From: Hygrophila difformis
Lineage: Eukaryota > Streptophyta > Magnoliopsida > Lamiales > Acanthaceae
Reading direction: 5' to 3'
Assembly: GCA_030278955.1 (NCBI GenBank)
Contig: JAOANR010000003.1
Span: 50,130,902-50,194,901, forward strand
DNA length: 64,000 bases
The notes under the pieces were generated by a model. The model did no database searches, was not told the origin of the DNA, and saw only the letters and a program-made list of their open reading frames with translations. A program made the position numbers and the translations under genes. How positions within the stretch are numbered: the stretch's first letter is position 1; every line of letters begins with the position of its first letter. This document shows, in pieces, positions 12,666 through 22,975 of this stretch.

Positions 12666-12964
12666 CTACATCTGTCTGGTTATGTATTTGACATTTGGTA
12701 ATGTTTTCTTTCATTTTCAAAAAATTGAAACGGACCCACAATGCACGCAGTCCAATGCATATTTTAAATTATTAATAACTCAAGTTTGGTACTAGTAAAA
12801 ATTCTAAGAGTTCAATATTTAAAAACTACTCGATGAGACGAATCTAACAAGATTCCACATGACTATATTTTAACTAGTATAACTATGATAAAACTTTAAA
12901 TTAAAGTGCGCGTATGAATAGTACTCAATTTCCAAATGTTTCATCTATTCAAAAATGGAGGGAG
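12666..12964 (-). mobile_element. MITE copy 2, inverted relative to its neighbours
   Basis: Ends CTACATCTGTCTGGTT and AAAAATGGAGGGAG, flanked by TA. Its interior is the reverse complement of copy 1 and of the copy directly to its right. Confidence 0.7.
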
Positions 12965-12966
12965 TA

Positions 12967-13183
12967 CTATTTACACACAAAATTTCACTTAAAATTTTAT
13001 CATAGTTATACAAGTTAAAATATAGCCAGTTGAGATCTTATTAGATTCGTCTCGTCGTGTAATTTTTAAATATCGAACTCTTAGAATTTTTACTTATATC
13101 AAACTTGAGTTATTAATGAATTAAAATATGAATTGAACTGCGTGAAAAGTGGGTCCGTACAAAATATAACGAGACTAAGGAAG
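12967..13183 (+). mobile_element. MITE copy 3, left terminus missing
   Basis: Same interior and orientation as copy 1 and a weak right end (GAGACTAAGGAAG, then TA). It abuts the end of copy 2, so its left terminus was lost or shared. Copies 2 and 3 form an inverted repeat with arms near 200 bp. Confidence 0.6.
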
Positions 13184-13803
13184 TATTTAATACATTTTAT
13201 TGTAAATATATATGTGTACATATGAATAAATTTAATTAAATAAATTGGCAACTCATGTAGTATATGATGTGCAAGTTTCAACAACCATTTTAACTCTAGT
13301 ATTTATAATTTTATATATAGAAAATATTACCTTTCCCACATGGAAGTAATTTTTAATCAAGCGAATAGACCATATTTATCGCAGTAAAAATTTGTGTTGG
13401 ATAAACAGAAAATGAAAAGAAAAAAAAAACAAAAAAAAAACCCAAACCCAGAAAATTAAAGCTCATGTTCCAGAAATAAAAAAGAACCAAAAGCCCCTCC
13501 ACCCACTCAAGATTCCAAACCAAGAAATTAAAGGGCCACATACCCACATACCAAATTAAAAAAAAAGTAAGTGAACAAACAGAGTTAAATTTGGAGCATT
13601 TCTGGGTTTAATTATGCGGTGCGCAGGGGCCATGCATGCCAATGCTAATAATCTTCTCTGTTTTATAATAATAACAGAGGGGGTTACTACATACTATGGT
13701 TTATTACAAGACAAGTTGACAAAGTAAAAGCTTTGGCTGCTCATGTGTTTAATTGGAGGGACAATTTAAGCTAGGAGGAGGTAGGGTGCAACTGCTAGTT
13801 ATG
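13184..13803. other. 3' flank of peptide gene A
   Basis: Non-coding. The part from about 13430 is homologous to the 3' flank of peptide gene B (34560-34830). Short poly(A) stretches occur near 13416-13441. Confidence 0.45.
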
Positions 13804-14240
13804 CTATGGCTTGCCTCCCGATCCACCCTTTGGCGGCGGAGGGGAGGGAGGCTTCGGCCTAGGAGGGGGTGTACTTTCAGAAGATTCGACAAATTCGTCA
13901 AACAACCACCGATCATGATCATGATCATGATCCGATACCATATTCGGGGACGACGACGATGGAGAAGATAGCATAAGTGCCCTCGGTGGTGTCGGTGAGG
14001 CTTCCACTGCTACCAGCTGCTGTTGCTCATGGGAACCTATTTTATATCAACATATATATATATATACTACTATATTCAAACAATAATCCACACCCAACAA
14101 TATTAAGCTACTAGTATATTGTATGTATTCCACATACCAGAAAGAAGAGTAGTTGTTGCACGAATTCGAGGGAAAGGGGCCACAACAAGAGTCAATATGC
14201 CAACAATAATCATAACCTTCTTGTTCAGCCCCATCTTCAT
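13804..14240 (-). CDS. Small secreted proline-rich peptide precursor A
   Basis: Two exons (14138-14240 and 13804-14036) joined by a 101-bp GT..AG intron in phase 1 give 111 residues. The first exon encodes a short basic start, a hydrophobic segment (VMIIVGILTLVVA) and an Ala-rich cleavage region, read as a signal peptide. The second exon has a variable region with an Asp-His run (DHDHDHD), then a proline-rich C-terminus ending PPSPPPPKGGSGGKP directly before the stop. Genes B and C share this plan, intron position and phase. A start six bases downstream (14234) is equally possible and matches gene B. The layout is that of plant peptide-hormone precursors, but I do not recognise the family. 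Expression and processing are unproven. Confidence 0.72.
14037..14137 (-). other. Intron of peptide gene A
   Basis: Donor GTATGT and acceptor ending AAAATAG. It interrupts the codon after LLS, as in genes B and C. Confidence 0.7.
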
Positions 14241-14456
14241 TTCATTCCAAATTCAAAAATGATATATGTATGTATGTATGTATGTATGTGTAAACTACAA
14301 TTAGCTTATATATATAAATGCTCAATCTCAGCACCGATTTATTTTTCTGTTGAGAGGTAGGTGCAAACAAATTAAAGCTACTAATAATTCACTATCATCT
14401 ACCATTTCTTATTTTTCTATATATGATAGATTAATGTATTGCCTTCAATTAGTTCT

Positions 14457-14495
14457 GTTGACTCAGACAGACCACATCCCGGTCGTCAAGTCAAC
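14457..14495. promoter_or_regulatory. Inverted W-box pair upstream of peptide gene A
   Basis: GTTGACT (14457-14463) and AGTCAAC (14489-14495) are inverted copies of a motif containing TTGAC, the core bound by WRKY factors. They lie about 220-255 bp before the ATG. The paralogous promoter of gene B keeps the same arrangement although the surrounding sequence has diverged. Function is inferred. Confidence 0.5.
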
Positions 14496-14975
14496 TAATA
14501 AAACATCAAAGTCGGATAGTATATTACTCTACTATTAGTCTGCACGCAAAAGAAGACTTTATTTTCCTTATTATTAAAAATTACCCTATATCAAAATGAT
14601 GATTATTTAATTTGGATTGATAAGACGACAGTATTCAACTGATGAAAAAGCTTGAGCAATAAACTAATCAATTTTTTCATATACTATATATGATTAAAGA
14701 TTGATTCCATCAATTTTTATTTTTTATTTTTTATTTTTTCCTTCTAATATTTGGCTTTTGAAGGGTAAATGTTGGCATATTTGTGGGCCATGGCTTTAGG
14801 ATCTCGATATTGAATTCTATGTATATCTCTCTCTTAGTAAAGTGCAATAATCCTCCCTGGCATAGTTTTTGAGCTTCCATGGTGATTCCAATCAGCAGCC
14901 ATGCAATTTCTTTGGGAGATCAATGGTTGGGCGATAGAGATGTGATTGGGTTGAGAAATCGCTTCGCTGCTTTCT

Positions 14976-15527
14976 TGTTGAGTGTATATTACTTTTTATT
15001 TGGGACTTAAAAGTGTTTATACCCAATAAATAATTAAGGTCCATTATGTTTCAGCCCAATAACTAATTAATCGGCCCAATTAATTTTATCCGAAGGAGAG
15101 ACGACAATCAGGAGAATCCATAGGATCGCTAACAAGGTACCATGAAAGGAAAGAAAATCGTGATGAGGTACCATGGAAGGAAATAAAATCAGGATGAGGT
15201 GCCATCAAAAGAAAGAAATCGCGACGAAGCACCACCAAATAGAAGAAAATTACGGTGAAGCGTTGAGGGAAGAGTTTATGGGCCTTGAGGAAACCTAGGT
15301 TCCCCACCCCTATATAAGTTGAATGTGGCACCAAAGCAAGACACCCGAATCCTTCTCAAAGGAGCCGCATTTTACTTATTTTACTTTCTTTATGCAATTT
15401 TACTTTCTTTACTGCTTTCTTACAGCTTTCTTTCAATTCATGTAATTTTCTTTCTGCAACTTTGTAATTCCTTCAACATTCATCAATCAAAGAGAGGTTT
15501 AGTTCCTCCAATATTTCACTGTTAACA
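14976..15527 (+). repeat. LTR of a truncated Ty3/gypsy element
   Basis: It begins TGTTGAGT, ends GTTAACA and is followed at once by a primer-site-like sequence and a gag reading frame. A partner LTR is not in the window, so the left border is inferred from the TG start only. Confidence 0.55.
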
Positions 15528-15528
15528 A

Positions 15529-15547
15529 ATTGGCACGCCCAGTGGGA
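15529..15547 (+). other. Primer-binding-site-like sequence of the Ty3/gypsy remnant
   Basis: The segment with TTGGCACGCCCAGTGGG follows the LTR end directly. It resembles the TTGG..GCCC-type primer sites of plant Ty3/gypsy elements. The matching tRNA was not determined. Confidence 0.5.
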
Positions 15548-15581
15548 CACGATTTGAAGCCATATCCGCTTCGAATAGTGT

Positions 15582-16960
15582 ATGCGTCTCAGATCCGGAA
15601 AAGTTGTTGATTTGATAATAAAGCTTGAAGATATGTCTCTACAAGACAAGACAATCGCGCAAACATCGGATGAGGACGTCGTTGACACGGCGAACAACAC
15701 TCAACCGCGACAGGGGATAATGCAGATCCCTACTCTGTTTGAACAAATGCGGCTATCGATGACTAAGTCGATGGCCGAGTTCGTGCATTTACTCACGAGG
15801 CACATAATGAATGTATTGCGTCCTGCCATGACCGACTAGACTGACCGGATATGTGGTTCCCTGCGTACTCAGGAGGCCCACATCGGACTTGGGGAACCAC
15901 ACTTGGTCAGCTGCCACTCCAGGAGTCCGGAAGCGTGGCCAGTATATTCCCATACTCATATCAGGCTGCTTATGCCTTTACTCCAGCGGCACCCAGCATG
16001 CCGAACTTGGATTACGCGACACCTTCCGCGCCGATCTATGCCCCATCAAGTCCTGCGATGGCGACCAGCGCTATGCCGGGCTGTACGGCAACCGGACCTA
16101 GCGTGGTGCCACGTCAGGAGGCACCTCATGTGCCGAATGTTCCAACCACAACCTATGTAGAGGCACCTCTAAACCCTGGATGGATGCCACCAACCCTAGG
16201 GGGGCAGGCACCACAACCATGTGGAGTGCCCGCGGAACCTGTCGCTCAGGCCGCCATGCCTCCTATGCAGGCACCAGTGATCTCCCCCGAGTTGCTCGCA
16301 GATATGATGCAGCAACACTTTGGGATTCAGTTAAAGCCGATGGAGCGGCCCACGTATAGGAAGTCATATCCTGACTGGGTAGACACCATGCAACCCTACC
16401 CCAGGGGTTTCAAGATGCCCGAATTCACCACCTTTTCAAGGGATGATGGAAAGTCCACTGTAGAGCATGTTGGAAGGTTCACTGCTCAGTGCGGGGAAGC
16501 AGCGGCCAATGATTGGCTGAAATTAAGAATGTTCAGTTCGTCCCTCACCGGACCTGCCTTCGCATGGTTTGCTTCCTTGCGGCCCAACTCAATTCAAAAT
16601 TGGGCCGACCTCGAACGGGCATTCTATGATAGGTTCTACACTCCACTATCACATGTAAAACTTGCAGACCTTACTAATGCCAAACAGTACTCATATTACA
16701 GCGGCTTAAAGGCCGGTGCCCCATAGCAATCCCAGTTAGGGAAATAGCCAATATAGCAGTGGCTAATGTGTTGCCAAGACTAAAGGAACATTTGATTGTG
16801 CAGGATGCGGCTGATCTTGCCCAGCTGGCCGAGAGAGCGGTCCGCTTGGAAAAGTTCCTGGAGGAACAAGATGGGAGGCGTCCTACGCGTTGAGTTCACT
16901 TCGAGGAGGTGAGATTCAGCGACGAAGAGGACGAACCAGTGGAAGTGGTTGTTGTGGTGC
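15582..16960 (+). pseudogene. Ty3/gypsy gag, frameshifted and truncated
   Basis: The central part is a typical plant Ty3 gag core, with tryptophans in DWLKLRMFSSSLTGPAFAWF and ADLERAFYDRFY. The frame starting at 15582 stops at TAG 15837-15839, resumes in another frame from about 15851, shifts again near 16720, meets a TGA near 16891 and then loses homology near 16960. No protease, RT or integrase follows, so only the 5' end of the element is left. Confidence 0.8.
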
Positions 16961-17124
16961 TAGCCCAACTCAAACATTCCCTCCAACTAAACGTGAGAAT
17001 GCTAGATGCCTTACCAAGATTTCCACTGGCAATCTCACATTTCCCCAAACCAAACGGCCCCTAATTTTCTATATTTTCCTTTCCCTTTCTAAGTTGCAAT
17101 CCAGATTTTCCATGACTATATATT

Positions 17125-17477
17125 GGGTCTGTTTAACACAGAGAGCTGTCGCTGCGGGCTGGAGCTGTAGCTGTTAACTTTATTTAAGTGTCTGGTACAA
17201 CTAGCTGTATTTGTCATAAAATTTATAAAATGACATAAATGGACAAATAATTATGGACTATTGGGTAGTGGGTTAGTTATTGGTTAAAATTGTAATTGGA
17301 CATAAATAAACTTGCTAGCTTATTTTGAATGCTAAAAGGGTAGGTTCTAAAAAGAAGCTACCAAAAGCTCCCAAAATCACCCAAAAGCTAGTGTACAGAA
17401 CGAGGCTACAATTTTAATATAAAATAAAAAACCAAAAGCTCCCAAAAGCACTCAAAAACTGCGTGCAGAATAGACTC
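17125..17477. mobile_element. Possible hAT-type MITE
   Basis: The ends GGGTCTGTTTAACACAGAG and, inverted, CTGCGTGCAGAATAGACTC are imperfect inverted copies of a style common in plant hAT MITEs. No clear 8-bp target duplication was found, so this is tentative. Confidence 0.3.
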
Positions 17478-17630
17478 ATTATCATGCAGCTAGCTAACAA
17501 GTGCCACGGAAAATGTACGAACAACGGAATTCCAATTTTCTAATATCATATTTTTATTTTTATTATGTTAGCGATCTCATTCCAAGAGATGGTGACCAAT
17601 TCAAAAAACAATAGTACATTTGAATATTCA

Positions 17631-17756
17631 GATCCCATTTGATTGGTCTTACTGTATCAGTTTCACTAGCCGCTTATAATTATCAGTGTAAAATTGTAGT
17701 GATAAGAAGCTAACAATAACATATATATCATATAAGACCAATTAATCAAACGGGCT
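17631..17756. mobile_element. Small MITE with about 20-bp inverted ends
   Basis: The left end GATCCCATTTGATTGGTCTT and the right end (inverted GAGCCCGTTTGATTA, then ATTGGTCTTA) match apart from a few changes and a short insertion. No coding capacity. The superfamily is uncertain. Confidence 0.55.
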
Positions 17757-18138
17757 CAATAATCCTACTTTTTTTCCGAGATATTAATATTAATTAAATT
17801 AATTTTCCCAATGCGGTACAATTCACAATTAATTATTGTTTCCATTTCAACTAATTATTAATTTTGAAGTTTTTACTTGAGGCTGAATTGCTAATTAAAT
17901 TCGATCATGCATGTAGCCTCATCTATCTTTGAACACCTTCTAATAATTATAGAATACAGAGATTATATTGTTAATAAAAATTTATGCAGTATATATATGC
18001 TACAAACATTTTTTTTACATATAATAAGCATCAAGGTCGTTAGATAGGATTTATCCATTACTTAAACATAATTTTTTATTTTTAAAAAAAAGGACAATTT
18101 CCCACAGCACAAGCATTGATTTGGTTGCATGGAGACTG

Positions 18139-19300
18139 CTATGGAGAGGTCCCAGGTCGTCCCACCGGAGGCGGAGGCGACGGAGGTTCTGGTCTTCTTC
18201 GTAAGAATCGTCTTGGTCGTATTAGCACGTATGGTTTTGGTTGAGGCGAAGGAGAAGAAGATGCTACTACTGGAGGCCGTGGTGTCATCTCTTCATCACA
18301 ACCGTAATTATCTTTGTAGATTGTAAGCAAATTATTCAGAATCAAAACTAATACTATACAGTGGCGGAACCACTGTGGTGCCAGGGGTCAGCTGAAAATT
18401 GTCAAACTATTCTTAATTTTACTCGTAGCAACTTCAAAAGCACATTTTCTGTAATGAAAATTGTCAAATTCAAGTTTCATAATTGAATGAGTAATGAAAT
18501 GTTGAATGAAATTTTATCAAAAAAATATTGAATGAAGTTATGAATTATTAGAGGAGGTAGATATAGATAAAGTTATGAATTATTTTCAAGAAATATCATT
18601 ATGTCGTAAAGTATTGTAATTATTATTTTTATTTTTTTAAAATATAGTTTGATTATTTTGTACAACATTTTGATACTCCATCCATCCCAAGTGTTATCCT
18701 TATTATTTTTAGATGTCTCGTCGTCATAAATGTTTTGCTTCTAAAAGTAGAATTTTTTTATCACTCATAAAATGATATAAACCCCATCATATATCCATTA
18801 ATTAAGTCTAGCTGAGATCTCGTAGCCAATAGTAACAAGACATATTATATGGGACGAAAGGAGTATTGGTTTAATTTTTGACTATCCTGGATCAAATTCC
18901 TAGTTCCGCTACCGATGGGGATGATGGAAAATAAATTTGCCCTAATATAATGTTAAAAGAAATAAGTAAAAAAATAAATTGCACAAATATTCATTCATTA
19001 TTACATTAAAAAGAAAATGATATATATACTTCTATATAAATGGACGTTGGGAAAAAAAATCAATGAAAATTAAATTATCATTGCAAACAAATTTTCCATG
19101 TTTTATTAATCCATATATCATGAAATGCCTATAGTATATAGAAATAGAAATATAAATAAGATGGATCTTAAGGGTAGGGTACCTGAAAGGAGAATTCTGG
19201 CATTAATAGAAGTATTTCCAGGGGTAACGGTAACCAGCAGAAGCATTAATAATGCCGATATGACATGAATAATCTTTTTGAAAACCCCACGTCCTCCCAT
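18139..19300 (-). CDS. Small secreted proline-rich peptide precursor C
   Basis: Exons 19183-19300 and 18139-18311 give 96 residues. The 870-bp intron has GT..AG borders and phase 1 after LLS, as in genes A and B. The first exon encodes a basic start and a strong hydrophobic segment (IIHVISALLMLLLVTVT), a probable signal peptide. The mature part begins with an acidic stretch (NYGCDEEM), then a basic segment (RPRRFLRRRPEPP) and the C-terminus PPSPPPPVGRPGTSP before the stop. The dibasic residues just ahead of the conserved tail would suit processing. DNA-level similarity to A and B is confined to short blocks, so it is an older paralogue. Family not recognised. Confidence 0.68.
18676..18863. 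mobile_element. Stowaway-like MITE inside the intron of peptide gene C
   Basis: Ends CTCCATCCATCCCAA and ATGGGACGAAAGGAG, with TA on both sides (18674-18675 and 18864-18865). 188 bp long. Confidence 0.72.
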
Positions 19301-21303
19301 CTTCCCTAATTACAAAACTACGATTATTCCATTTTTGTACCCCATATGGCTATATATATATACGGTCCAGTTACTATCCTGATTCATATAAAATCAGGAA
19401 ATCCAGAATGCTATGTGTGCTAGGTAAATGTGTTGCCATTCATAATAGAAATAATAGTTGTCTTTTTAGTATACCGCAATAAATAGGAATGTGAATCAGT
19501 TAATCCCACAATTTTAGGCACTAATTAGTAGTAATTAGTTGGGACTGCTCTGAAACGTTTCTGATCCAATAAATAAATGTGTGTGCTTTGAATCGGAATT
19601 GTTATGCTTTGTGTATTTGTGTGATATTGGAGAGTGTTTGAATTTTATATAACACATCACACTTTTCTTGGTAGGGTTTGGATTAAGTATTGTTTTTTTA
19701 CAAGTTGTAGAGTGTTATGATGAATTATATTAATAAAATGAGAGATAAAAAAAGTGTGTTATAGCATGTTGGATAGGGTAAAATGTATGGCAGAATTTGA
19801 ACGCTGAAGTGATTTTTTTGTCCACCTGAAATGCAAATATAAAGGAATTTGAAAACCGTGAATTCAAACGGGTCAAAGATGCATACAGTGCATACTGCAA
19901 CTTCGCCCACAGTCGAGGGTTCTCACTGCGAACACAATACGAGAAACGAGTGAAATCTGTGGTTCGGTGGATGCTTTATTGTTGTAGCAAGGAGGGGTAT
20001 AGGAATAACAGTAAGGTAAGTCCATTGAACAAAGACCCCACAACACGATCATTTCAAGGGGAATCTAGCCAAAGCAAGATTCGGGTATTGGACGAAACAC
20101 ATGTTGTCTGCGAAGCGATGATTGCATTCAAATATAATATGAAGCGAGGGGTGTATGTTGTGAACAAAGACCCCACGGCACGATGATTGCATTAAACAAT
20201 GTCTTTTACAGCATCAATTTAACAAGAAAAGAACATACTGTTAATAAATCCGTAGCACACATAATCATAGCTAAACAAGACAAGAAAATACTGATAATAG
20301 GTATGCAGCACACATAAACAGGCTTTGACAGCATTAATTAAGCAGGGAAATAACATACCGATAGAACATTTCTCTTCCCTCTACATAGCACGAGTATAAT
20401 TGTACAACAGCACAAAACTATGAATATCATATAGCAGCACTATACAAAAGTGGTCAGAGCACCAAACTCCAGGGCGGCATATCAAGGGTGTGTCAATTAT
20501 GTAGATGAAATAGTTCAAGTATAATACAATACATATAACATAACTGGCAGAACATATATATCATTGCTAGAACACTAAGATGCTATTAACCAATCACTTA
20601 TAGAAGGGTAGGCAGCACAAGGCAACCAATCACTTCGTGTTCTCCGGCTAAGAAATAAAAAGGCCCTTTCTACTCTAGTGTTGACTGTTGAATGGTAAAA
20701 GAATAAAAATGAATGATAAAGTGCAACAGAGAAAGTGGTCTATTGGATAAGGAATAGTGGTGACAAAAATTTATAACAAAATCTATTGTAAAAATAAAAG
20801 ATACGCATAATCCTTCTTAATTTGGACAAGGTCACCGCATGTGTTCAGCAAATCCCATATTAAATTTGTCCCACGATTTCAGGCATACAAACGTAACATC
20901 CCAAAAATAAACCCCCATTCATTACGGACTACAAGAGGAAATAAATTAAAAAAATAAACGGCCAAATGTAATAAAACCACCTCATAGCACAAATAATGCA
21001 TCCACATATCACGTCTGGAAATCCTGAGTCAGGATACAAACCAATTCGATATATATATGTGTGTGTGTTAGTTATGAGTTTAAATTTCTTTGAGTTTTAA
21101 ACGCGTTTATACATATAGAGTGGGAGAGAGATTAGTAATTATTCAATATTTATAGCCTCTCATTTTTGACTTATTTTACTCTAGCGCAATTTCCATGCTA
21201 ACAAGCATAGGACGATTAAGTGTGGGAAAATAAAAGTAAAGAAAAAAGAAATTCCACAACAACTACGATGTTGATAGGTCTCCGATCCGCGTGGAATAAT
21301 TAA
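19301..21303. other. AT-rich intergenic region
   Basis: No convincing gene. A 78-codon plus-strand frame at 19950-20186 contains a short direct repeat (GAACAAAGACCCCAC at about 20028 and 20162) but has no recognisable domain. Other repeated words (CAGCACAC, GACAGCATTAATTAAGCAGG) hint at an old degraded repeat. Confidence 0.4.
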
Positions 21304-21305
21304 TA

Positions 21306-21495
21306 CTCCCTCTGTCCCATTCCAAATGTCATACTTACTATTTTTGGATGTCCCATTACAAATGTCTTCTTTCTATAAATAGAAATAATTTTCCCCTCCA
21401 ACAACTATGTGGACCCCATCATATACTCACAAACCAACTCTACCTTAATTTCCGTGCCCAACAGTAACAAGACACTTGGGGTGGGACGGAGGGAG
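21306..21495. mobile_element. Stowaway-like MITE
   Basis: Ends CTCCCTCTGTCCCATTCC and GGGGTGGGACGGAGGGAG, flanked by TA at 21304-21305 and 21496-21497. 190 bp, with an internal near-repeat of the end motif. Confidence 0.85.
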
Positions 21496-21569
21496 TAGTA
21501 TGTGTTGGAATATGGATATGTTCAAAATTGATATGTGAGGTTCATTAATTATATTGTTGCACTCCACTC

Positions 21570-22538
21570 TGTTAGGTCCACTAGGTTAAGCAAGTAAGTA
21601 ACTTTGTGCAGAGGTTCACTGAAAGTGTCTGAACACAACCAATGAACAAACAAATTACTGTATCAAGTGTAATAAAATGCACAGCGGAATAAAACAGGCA
21701 AAGTAAATAAACAACACAAGAGTTGTTGACCCAGTTCGGCCTTCGGCCTACGTCTGGGGGATACCAATCCAGGAGGTTATTTCACTATGTGTTTTCAACA
21801 ATGGTTTACAACCACACACAATGGATGAAATAACTTTAAATGCCTTCACTCCAAACTTCAGGCAGATAGTTGTGATGACCAGCTCCTTCCCGGATCTGGT
21901 ATAGGCTTCCCACCTATTTCAACTCCCCAAAGCAACCACTCTGAGTTTCCCCCGAAGTAACCTGTGAAGCACCCTCCTTTGATGTATGAATGAATTAGAT
22001 GTTGTATTTCCTCCTGTTTCGCCTCAAGCAATCCCTTTTGATGTATCTCAGATTCAGGAACTGAACAGAGAACAATTTGATAACAATAGGATTGCTCAAG
22101 GCTTGGTCGATCTTCCAGCAGCAGGTAGAATCTGTGCACACGAGGCTGGAGATCGAAGTTCCTTCTCAATAGTAGTTTCCGAGAGCTCTAGAGAGTTTCA
22201 GAGTAATTCCAGAATAAGAGTTGTGAGAAGTGTTTGAACCAAGCCTCCAAAACTCTTTTTATCCAAGCAGCTCTGTCGATTCAAACGGTCTGGTGCTAAA
22301 TGGGGAAAGAGCCGTTGTGATTAGGACAAATCTTGGCTGATTGATCTTTCCTTAATTCAGGAGGGATTCCTGCAATCAAACATTAGTATTTACCCTCCTG
22401 ATTAGGAAAGATCCGTTGGGGCCAAATCCAGTCATCAAGGAAAGTTCTTCAGTACACACGCGTAGACTGGTGTTGTGGATGTTCTTCTATCGTGTTTAAT
22501 AATCGGCTGTGAACTTCCATCAAAACCTTGACTCAACA
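21570..22538 (-). repeat. 3' LTR of the Sirevirus
   Basis: 969 bp; on the minus strand it starts TGTTGAGTC and ends GACCTAACA. Nearly identical to 31018-31984. The 103-codon minus frame inside it (21858-22169) is repeated in the other LTR and is LTR sequence, not a gene. Confidence 0.93.
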
Positions 22539-22552
22539 ATCTCCCCCTTTTT
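22539..22552 (-). other. Polypurine tract of the Sirevirus
   Basis: On the minus strand AAAAAGGGGGAGAT lies directly before the TGTTGAG start of the 3' LTR. Confidence 0.88.
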
Positions 22553-22975
22553 GTCAGGAAGTGAGCCAGTACAACAAATCCAACCGATGATGATCTATTA
22601 CAAATGCTAGCTAAGAACATACAGCAAACCCAACAGCCCAACCACCAATTACATCCCGTAAAGCTATTCAAACTAAGGATACAAGCAGAATAATCACCAA
22701 TAGCAGAAGGAATAATAACATCAATAACCAGATAACATGATCACAAAACATCCATCAAGTTTGTCCATCAGTCCATCACCATAATCAACAGTCACACAAC
22801 ATAAACACATAAATGTCATCAGACATACCAGAGTTTCTTAAAGACACAGAACTCAAATAAGGAAAAGTTTTAAGAGTTAGAAAGATATTACCCAATTAGC
22901 AGCAGCAGGGAGAGCTTATCATCAGCAAAAAAGTTTTGGATTTCTACTCCCCCTCTGGATCAGTTCCTGGCAAAG

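Larger units (their letters stand above)
11835..14500. repeat. Segmental duplication, copy A (with a peptide gene)
   Basis: Blocks at about 11835-12290 and 13430-14500 resemble 33905-34330 and 34560-35440 in the same order and orientation. The shared part covers the peptide gene, its 3' flank and its promoter. A cluster of three MITE copies (12311-13183) sits between the blocks here and is absent from copy B. Identity was judged by eye; it is clear but broken by many small indels. Confidence 0.75.

Noticed and set aside
21858..22237. Pair of overlapping frames that recur at 31304-31683
   Set aside because: Both copies lie in the Sirevirus LTRs and show no domain; they are LTR sequence.
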